Below are positions 58,208 through 64,000 of a DNA stretch of 64,000 bases, piece by piece. The translations under genes and the position numbers were made by a program. Source of the DNA: Maribacter sp. 1_MG-2023 (lineage in GTDB: Bacteria > Bacteroidota > Bacteroidia > Flavobacteriales > Flavobacteriaceae); contig NZ_JAUOPN010000010.1 in assembly GCF_030547005.1 (NCBI RefSeq), forward strand, positions 1 through 64,000, in the 5' to 3' direction. Position 1 is the stretch's first letter, and every line of letters starts with the position of its first letter. The notes below the pieces were generated by a model. The model was not told the DNA's origin. It saw nothing but the letters and a program-made list of their open reading frames with translations, and ran no database searches.

Positions 58208-59107
58208 TTAACCGAGTCTTTTACGTTGTTTTAAAAATAATAGTAATGCTTCACCCAAGTGTGCATCCATACGAAAGACATGGTGATCAATGCCGTTTGA
58301 AAGTAATTCGTCCTTAATTTTTTTCAATCTACTTTCTAAAGCAGCCAAATATTCTGTTTTAGCTTTTTCGGTATCTACTTTTACTCGTGCCCCTGTTTCC
58401 CAATCTTCAAAAGTGATGTTTGGACCGTAATTAAAATCCATTTCAGCTGATCCCATAATTTGAAGTACGATCACTTCATTTCTTGCTGATTTTAATCCTT
58501 TGATAAACTTTGAAATCTCATCACCTGTTTCATACATATCGGTCAAAAAGAAAATCAATTCTTTACCGCCTCTATTCGGTATGCGTTTATTTGAAATATG
58601 TGTTTCTGGCCATTTACCAGAATTAGAAAGATTAATTAATTCTAGCAGCAATCTGTTGTAATGTTTTTTATCTGCGTTGGGGTAAATACTGACCACATCA
58701 TTTTCATTTAAGGCAAAAAGACCAACAGAATCTCCTTGCTTATGAGCCATATATGCTAGTGTAGCCACCAAGAGACGTACAAAATCAACTTTCGACAAGT
58801 CCTTTTCTTTGTGCAGCATTGAAGCACTGGCATCTACAATAAACTTAATAGTCACCTGACTTTCTATCTCTGACTGTTTAATGTAATACCTGCCCGAACG
58901 TGCCAACATTTTCCAATCTAACAAACGTAAATCATCCCCAGGTTGATAACCACGGTATTGACTAAACTCCATACCCGGCCCCACACTGGCACTTTTATTT
59001 AAACCAGACGTAAAACCCTCGACCACAATTCGTGATATCAAGGAAAGTCCCTCAACTGTATTGATGACCTCTGGTTTTAATAAATCTTGATAGTCCTGTA
59101 TTGCCAT
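58208..59107 (-). CDS. DUF58 domain protein
   Basis: 299 residues. The DUF58 signature EFSQYRGYQPGDDLRLLDWKMLARSGRYYIKQ (from about residue 47, read in parts) is intact, followed by a vWA-like fold with the DASASM motif (about 91-96), a MIDAS-like Asp-x-Ser-x-Ser, and FLTDMYETG (about 180). DUF58 proteins partner with MoxR ATPases. No membrane helix or signal peptide, so cytoplasmic. 22 nt downstream of the MoxR gene. Confidence 0.92.
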   Translation of the reverse strand: MAIQDYQDLLKPEVINTVEGLSLISRIVVEGFTSGLNKSASVGPGMEFSQYRGYQPGDDLRLLDWKMLARSGRYYIKQSEIESQVTIKFIVDASASMLHKEKDLSKVDFVRLLVATLAYMAHKQGDSVGLFALNENDVVSIYPNADKKHYNRLLLELINLSNSGKWPETHISNKRIPNRGGKELIFFLTDMYETGDEISKFIKGLKSARNEVIVLQIMGSAEMDFNYGPNITFEDWETGARVKVDTEKAKTEYLAALESRLKKIKDELLSNGIDHHVFRMDAHLGEALLLFLKQRKRLG

Positions 59108-59129
59108 GTACTCGATAATAGAGAGTTCG

Positions 59130-60134
59130 TTACTTGCCTTTTATTTCTATAGCATTCAATAAATGTGATGCTACTTTATCTGAAGTTATGCCTTCTGCCT
59201 CTGCTCTAAAGTTGACCAAAACTCTATGGCGAAGCACTGGTAACGCTACACTTTTAATATCGTCTAACGTAACCGATAACCGACCTGATAACAATGCATT
59301 AGCCTTTGCCGTTAAGATCATTGCTTGACCTGCACGCGGACCTGCACCCCAGTCTACCCAATCTTTAACATAAGAATCTGTTGTGGTTTCCGGTCGCGTA
59401 GCACGAATCATATCACTCACAAAACTGATCAGTGCATCGCTTATAGAAACTTCACGTACTAACTGTTGTAACCGTACGATATCATCACCAGAAATTACCT
59501 TGTTCAGCTTCTTTTTTATACCACCCGTAGTTGCCTTTAAAATGGTTTCCTCATCTTTCTGAGTAGGATATCCAATTTTTATATAAAGTAAAAAACGATC
59601 CTGCTGCGCTTCCGGCAAAACAAAGGTTCCCGATTGTTCTATAGGGTTTTGTGTTGCTAGAATGAAGAACGGCTTATCTAAGGGATACGTTTTATCTCCG
59701 TAAGTAACCTCAAATTCTTGCATTGCTTCCAATAATGCCGCCTGAGTTTTTGGCGGTGTACGGTTTATTTCATCCGCTAGTATAATATTAGAAAATATAG
59801 GTCCTTTATTGAACTTAAAGAACTTTTTACCTGTGGTATGATCTTCCTCCAATATCTCGGTCCCGATAATATCCGAAGGCATTAAATCGGGCGTAAACTG
59901 TATCCTTTTAAACTTTAAATCGATTGCATTTGCCAAAGTTCTGATCATTAAGGTTTTTGCCAAACCGGGTACTCCTTCTAACAAAGCATGACCACCGGCT
60001 AAAAACGTAATCAATAATTGCGATACGGTTTCTTCTTGACCTATAATCACCTTTCCTATTTCTTGCCTTAAAGCATTCAATTTACCGGAAAGCATTTCCA
60101 CCTCATCTGCAATACGTTGTAATTCTTTATCCAT
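59130..60134 (-). CDS. MoxR-family AAA+ ATPase
   Basis: 334 residues. Walker A GVPGLAKT (about 54-61), Walker B ILADEINR (about 117-124), sensor 1 ATQNPIEQ (about 158-165) and the sensor 2 helix RAGQAM. MoxR ATPases act as chaperones that insert or assemble vWA-domain and envelope complexes. It precedes DUF58, BatA and DUF4175-like genes in an operon. Full-length and intact. Confidence 0.95.
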   Translation of the reverse strand: MDKELQRIADEVEMLSGKLNALRQEIGKVIIGQEETVSQLLITFLAGGHALLEGVPGLAKTLMIRTLANAIDLKFKRIQFTPDLMPSDIIGTEILEEDHTTGKKFFKFNKGPIFSNIILADEINRTPPKTQAALLEAMQEFEVTYGDKTYPLDKPFFILATQNPIEQSGTFVLPEAQQDRFLLYIKIGYPTQKDEETILKATTGGIKKKLNKVISGDDIVRLQQLVREVSISDALISFVSDMIRATRPETTTDSYVKDWVDWGAGPRAGQAMILTAKANALLSGRLSVTLDDIKSVALPVLRHRVLVNFRAEAEGITSDKVASHLLNAIEIKGK

Positions 60135-60146
60135 TCAAAAATGTGT

Positions 60147-60773
60147 TTATGAGGTTAGGGCGTACATGACGATGTTTACCCCAAACCGTGTATTGTCTAT
60201 TTTATACCAACGTTTATTTCTAAAATCATAATCCCATTCGCAGCCGTAATCTTTATTACTGTACAACACCCCTATTCTTCCATTGATGACAATTGCCTTT
60301 AAATAATCATGCACCAAATCATCTCCCCAGCCGTTCAGCTCTTGTGATGTGGTTGGTGGTCCATCTTCAAAGTCAAAGAATATGGTATAGATTTCGTGGT
60401 CGTTGGGTATTTTTTTTAATGCGGACGAACCAAATATTTCTTCCATTTGCCTTTCAAAAGATTTAGCGAACAATCCGTCTATATCATGATTGCAATCATC
60501 TGCGAAAACGAAGCCTCCGTTACGCACATATTTCTCAAAATTCTCTTGTTCCTTTTTAGTGAACTCCACCAATTTATGTCCTGAGATATAGCAAAACGGA
60601 CTCTTAAAAATATCATCGCTCGCTAGTGTGATTATCTTTTCTTGGGTGTCTACTTTCAAGGTGGTGTACTCTACCAATGAATTCAACAAATTAGAAGGCA
60701 TACGTTGATCCACATCCCAATCGCCGGACTCATACTGTAATCTCGTGAAGAAAAATTCGTTGCTCAAGGGCAA
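60147..60773 (-). CDS. DUF4159 domain protein
   Basis: 208 residues. RLQYESGDWDVDQRMPSNLLNSL (from about residue 11, read in parts) and GGFVFADDCNHD (about 86-97) are typical of DUF4159, a class I glutamine-amidotransferase-like fold. No ATG is available near the N-terminus; the start is a TTG at 60773 (a second TTG lies two codons on). There is no signal peptide from this start. It precedes moxR by 12 nt and is the first gene of the Bat-like unit, after the terminator of pmbA. Confidence 0.78.
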   Translation of the reverse strand: MPLSNEFFFTRLQYESGDWDVDQRMPSNLLNSLVEYTTLKVDTQEKIITLASDDIFKSPFCYISGHKLVEFTKKEQENFEKYVRNGGFVFADDCNHDIDGLFAKSFERQMEEIFGSSALKKIPNDHEIYTIFFDFEDGPPTTSQELNGWGDDLVHDYLKAIVINGRIGVLYSNKDYGCEWDYDFRNKRWYKIDNTRFGVNIVMYALTS

Positions 60774-60808
60774 TTGATTTGTGTTTTTATTCCGATAGAA
60801 AAAAGAAA

Positions 60809-60845
60809 AAACTGGTTGTCGTGACGAGTCACAAACAACCAGTTT
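60809..60845 (-). terminator. terminator after pmbA
   Basis: 11-bp stem (60809-60819 / 60835-60845) with an inner gtgac...gtcac-like hairpin; on the minus strand it is followed by a T-rich tail. It separates the tldD-pmbA pair from the DUF4159-moxR operon. Confidence 0.82.
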
Positions 60846-60863
60846 AGATATTCATAATATCAT

Positions 60864-62180
60864 TTATACGGCATCTGAAAGACTGGTGAACGTAAAGTCA
60901 CGAACCTTCATATATGGTATTAAATTACCATTGATACGTACTTGTTGCCCAAGGGTTTCCAAATTGTTTAACATGATGATCGGACTCTCATTAAACCTGA
61001 AGTTTTTTACAGGATATTTAATTTCCCCGTTCTCGATGTAAAAAGTTCCATCCCTTGTAAGTCCCGTATATAATAAGGTCTGTGGGTCAACACTACGTAT
61101 GTACCATAAACGTGTTACCAGAATTCCCTTTTTGGTACTCTTTATCAATTCTTCTAAACTTGCATCACCACCGGTCATAATCGCATTCGACGGAAAAGGA
61201 ACTGGCTCAACACCTTTCTCTTTCGCCCAGAAACGATCATAAGCCAAGTTTTTAACAACTCCGTTTTCAATCCAGCTTGTCTTTTTTATAGCTTGCCCTT
61301 CGCTGTTCCAAGTTGCTGTAGGCACTTCCGGATTCAATGGATCTGAATAAATATTAACGCGTTCGTCAACTATTTTCTCGCCAATTTTATTTTTACCATC
61401 TGGTGCAGACATAAAGCTTCTACCTTCATCTGCAGAACGTGCATTTAATGATCTAAACATATTACGCAACAAATCTGCCGAGGCAGCCGGTTCTAATATT
61501 ACTGTATATTTACCTGGCTCTATTGCTTTTGCTTCTCTAGATAATACTGCCTTGTCTATTGCGGTTTTTGCAGCTTCATCAGCATCGAACTTATCAACAT
61601 CGTTAAAATCTCTTTTAACCCAACCAGAACCAGTACCGTCATTGGTACGCATGGTTACCGTAAAATCGACATCTGTAGTTTGGTTGTAAGCGAACAATCC
61701 CTTAGAATTGATCATTGCGCTGAAACCAGCGGAATCATTTAAAAAACCTGCTGCAGTAACATCTTTTGCATCTGCAGGAACAATACTGCTGCTCGCTACT
61801 TCTGCTCTATATTCCGGAGTTACATTGGCAGTTGATTCACTATATGTAATTGCTTCATCATACATTTGCGGACCTAAAGGCTCCATAAACTCAGGATTCT
61901 CAGGAGATAATTGCGCCAATTCCTCGGCTCTTCTTACTACCTTTTCTAATGATGCGTCATCGAATTCATCTATAGTTGCCGTACCTGATTTTTTACCAAA
62001 ACTAGATTGTACCGCCAAACTTTGATTAGAACTGTACCCAGATGTAGATACCGTATTTCGTGCATATCTTATATTACCGCTGTTATAACCGCTTAAATTT
62101 ATCTCGCAGGTATCGGCTTTGGAAAAGCTCAATGCTTTCTCCAATATTTTTCTTGCTTCTTCTTTTGTATAAATTGCCAT
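60864..62180 (-). CDS. TldD/PmbA family protein, PmbA/TldE-like subunit
   Basis: 438 residues of the TldD/TldE fold. The N-terminal domain (about 1-190) and the C-terminal U62 domain (about 215-435) are both present. The HExxxH metal motif of TldD is absent, as expected for the non-catalytic TldE/PmbA partner. No signal peptide (starts MAIYTKEEARKI). It follows the TldD gene by 25 nt. In E. coli, TldD and TldE form a heterodimeric protease that processes unfolded peptides such as microcin precursors. Confidence 0.9.
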   Translation of the reverse strand: MAIYTKEEARKILEKALSFSKADTCEINLSGYNSGNIRYARNTVSTSGYSSNQSLAVQSSFGKKSGTATIDEFDDASLEKVVRRAEELAQLSPENPEFMEPLGPQMYDEAITYSESTANVTPEYRAEVASSSIVPADAKDVTAAGFLNDSAGFSAMINSKGLFAYNQTTDVDFTVTMRTNDGTGSGWVKRDFNDVDKFDADEAAKTAIDKAVLSREAKAIEPGKYTVILEPAASADLLRNMFRSLNARSADEGRSFMSAPDGKNKIGEKIVDERVNIYSDPLNPEVPTATWNSEGQAIKKTSWIENGVVKNLAYDRFWAKEKGVEPVPFPSNAIMTGGDASLEELIKSTKKGILVTRLWYIRSVDPQTLLYTGLTRDGTFYIENGEIKYPVKNFRFNESPIIMLNNLETLGQQVRINGNLIPYMKVRDFTFTSLSDAV

Positions 62181-62205
62181 TGTTGTTCTTTTTTGAGTGA
62201 AACAA

Positions 62206-63846
62206 TTAAATGTTTCTACCAGTGTTAATTACGTTTACATCATTGAACCTGGCAGTAGAACTACCATGAGATACTGCGCTCACCTGTGAAGGCTGCCCTT
62301 TACCATCGAAGAATGTACCGAACAAACGGTAATCATCTTTATCGCAAATCTTAACACATGAATTCCAAAACTCTTGGGTGTTACTTTGGTATGCTACATC
62401 TTCTAACATACCAACGATTTCTCCATTTTTAATTTCATAAAAAACAGTACCACCAAACTGAAAATTGTAACGTTGCTGATCTATTGAATATGATCCACGA
62501 CCCGCTATATAAATACCTTTCTCTACATCTTTGATCATTTCAGATATAGAATACTTCTCTTTACCCGGCTCTAAAGAAACATTAGGCATACGCTGAAACT
62601 GAACATCGTCCCAGCTTTGTGCGTAGCAACAACCGTGAGATTCCTCTTCTCCGATCATATGTGCTTGGTCACGTATAGCTTGGAAATTTGTCAATACTCC
62701 GTTACGTACCAAATCCCACTTCTTGGCTTTCACTCCTTCATCATCATACCCAACAGCGCCTAATGAACCAACTTGGGTCTTATCCGCAACAAGGTTTACA
62801 ATATCGCTACCGTATTTAAAATTGCCCGATTTCAACTTATCTAAAGAGGCGAAACTAGTACCGGCATAATTTGCTTCGTAGCCTAATACTCTATCTAATT
62901 CTAATGGGTGACCTACAGATTCGTGAATAGTCAATCCAAGGTGATTGGGTTCTAATACCAAATCATATTTACCGGCATCAACAGATTTTGCCGTTAGTTT
63001 TTCTTTAGCTTGTTTCGCTGCCATAGTAGCATCTTCTACCATGTCATAACTATTTCTGTATAAACGTAACCCTGCAGGACCTTCAAGTTTTTCAGATTCT
63101 AATCCGTCTAAATACTCATACCCCATACCTACGGGTGCACTCATATTCTCTCTAGTCTTAAAAGTACCCGCAGCCTTATCAACAGCAGTTACCCTTAATG
63201 TTGGCCACAAGCGGTGTATATCTTGATCTATATAAGAACCATCGGTAGATGCAAAATACTTTTGCTCGTTAACCATGAATAAAGCGGAATTCACAAAGTT
63301 TGCTCCGTTATCCAAAGCGGCTGCATTTGCGCTTAATAAAAGGTCTACCTTTTCTGAAACAGGTACTTCTTTAAAGTCTTTCTTGATCGGTGTTTTCCAA
63401 AAAACTTCTCCGTAAGCATTTACGGGAGCCAATTTTACCGGCTCTTTTTGAATTTTAGAATTTGCCTTGGCGATTGCAACGGCTTGTTCAGTTGCTTTTT
63501 TAATACCGTCTTCGGTAACGCTATTGGTTGAGGCAAAACCCCAAGTTCCATTAGCAATAACACGAATACCGATACCGAAAGATTCTGTATTTACTACATT
63601 CTGTACTTTATCTTCCCTAGTGAATACATATTGGTTAAGGTACCTACCAATTCTGGTATCTGCATATGTTGCTCCTAAAGATTTGGCTGTGTTCAATGCC
63701 ACATCTGCCATTCTCTTTTTTACCAAGGTATCCATACCAGGTTCTAGTAAAGCCTCCGTGGGGATGTCATTTCCTAGCAATAATGATGGCATCATTAGTG
63801 CTCCGGCACCCAACCCGGCGTACTGTACAAAATCTCTTCTTTTCAT
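62206..63846 (-). CDS. tldD: TldD/PmbA family metalloprotease, TldD-like catalytic subunit
   Basis: 546 residues. The catalytic HExxxH is at His308-Glu309-...-His313 in HESVGHPLELD. Residues 1-25 begin MKRRDFVQYAGLGAGALM: a twin-Arg motif and a hydrophobic stretch, i.e. a Tat-type signal, so the protein appears to be exported, whereas E. coli TldD is cytoplasmic. Its partner lacks a signal, so it may be carried along or stay cytoplasmic. First gene of the tldD-pmbA pair; its 5' region reaches the window end. Confidence 0.9.
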   Translation of the reverse strand: MKRRDFVQYAGLGAGALMMPSLLLGNDIPTEALLEPGMDTLVKKRMADVALNTAKSLGATYADTRIGRYLNQYVFTREDKVQNVVNTESFGIGIRVIANGTWGFASTNSVTEDGIKKATEQAVAIAKANSKIQKEPVKLAPVNAYGEVFWKTPIKKDFKEVPVSEKVDLLLSANAAALDNGANFVNSALFMVNEQKYFASTDGSYIDQDIHRLWPTLRVTAVDKAAGTFKTRENMSAPVGMGYEYLDGLESEKLEGPAGLRLYRNSYDMVEDATMAAKQAKEKLTAKSVDAGKYDLVLEPNHLGLTIHESVGHPLELDRVLGYEANYAGTSFASLDKLKSGNFKYGSDIVNLVADKTQVGSLGAVGYDDEGVKAKKWDLVRNGVLTNFQAIRDQAHMIGEEESHGCCYAQSWDDVQFQRMPNVSLEPGKEKYSISEMIKDVEKGIYIAGRGSYSIDQQRYNFQFGGTVFYEIKNGEIVGMLEDVAYQSNTQEFWNSCVKICDKDDYRLFGTFFDGKGQPSQVSAVSHGSSTARFNDVNVINTGRNI

Positions 63847-64000
63847 GTGTTAGTTTTAAATTGGTTCTTTATAATCGAATATGCAACCCCAAAGAATAAC
63901 ATATATAGTGAGTTCATTATGTATAGTTTTGGTTCTCGTTTTGTAAAATGAAAACCAAAAATTTACTAGGAAGATGAGAAGCTTATACTACACCATAAAT

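Noticed and set aside
1..64000. CRISPR arrays, tRNA, rRNA, prophage or transposase genes
   Set aside because: No direct-repeat array with regular spacers, cloverleaf, ribosomal RNA or transposase/integrase signature was found by reading both strands; a covariance-model search was not possible here.

Overview
The window looks like the chromosome of a marine Flavobacteriia member (Bacteroidota). Support comes from an AT-rich sequence, promoters carrying the TAnnTTTG -7 element of Bacteroidota, a ccoN-ccoO gene fusion, a TonB-dependent receptor with an N-terminal carboxypeptidase-like domain, and a MoxR/DUF58/BatA cluster. The genus cannot be fixed from the sequence alone. No rRNA, tRNA, CRISPR array, transposase or phage gene was recognised.

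Layout. 1-2.3 kb: two very AT-rich accessory genes on the minus strand (a MORN/YwqK-like protein and an EEP-fold nuclease/phosphatase), each bracketed by a 10-bp inverted repeat and separated by hairpin-rich DNA, like single-gene cassettes. 2.3-7.9 kb: pentose phosphate genes (tkt-tal operon, rpiA) with an esterase and a VIT1-type transporter. 7.9-21.6 kb: microaerobic respiration: a universal stress protein, an FNR-like regulator, ccoI, ccoS, ccoNO-Q-P-G-H, a TauE-like protein, a second stress protein and hemN. 21.7-52.9 kb: a large sulfide/persulfide/thiosulfate region: a second Crp/Fnr regulator, a sulfite exporter-like protein, three CstB-like persulfide dioxygenase-rhodanese proteins, a rhodanese, two SQR-like flavoproteins, a TsdA-like thiosulfate dehydrogenase, a DsrE protein, two YeeE/YedE transporters, a peroxiredoxin, Dps, cytochrome bd, an RND efflux pump and a sterol-desaturase-like enzyme, plus an OprC/NosA-like copper receptor. 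52.9-63.8 kb: a Bat-like cluster (DUF4159, MoxR, DUF58, BatA and two large membrane proteins) and a tldD-pmbA protease pair.

Main discovery. The two Crp/Fnr regulators appear to control two interleaved sets of promoters that can be read directly. Class A operators are GTAAC-N4-GTTAC (11 sites, 21.7-51.9 kb). Class G operators are TGAY-N4-RTCA (7 sites, 8.9-37.5 kb). At 17 of the 20 operator-promoter pairs a match or one-mismatch match to TAnnTTTG/A begins exactly 29.5 bp from the operator centre, the geometry of class II Crp/Fnr activation. Class G sites precede fnr/ccoI, ccoS, hemN, a stress protein and the copper receptor operon: a low-oxygen and cbb3/copper regulon. Class A sites precede the second regulator itself and most of the sulfur, bd-oxidase and efflux genes: a candidate sulfide/persulfide regulon. 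The regulators' recognition helices fit: the FNR-like protein keeps the Glu equivalent to CRP E181 that reads a G:C pair, and the second regulator has Val there, matching GTGAC changing to GTAAC.

How the parts may work together (inference): SQRs oxidise sulfide to persulfide, CstB-like proteins turn persulfide into thiosulfate, TsdA oxidises thiosulfate to tetrathionate, YeeE and TauE proteins move sulfur anions, and electrons go to cbb3 or to the sulfide-resistant cytochrome bd. The operator/promoter geometry also corrects several start codons (ccoS, DUF983, sterol desaturase).
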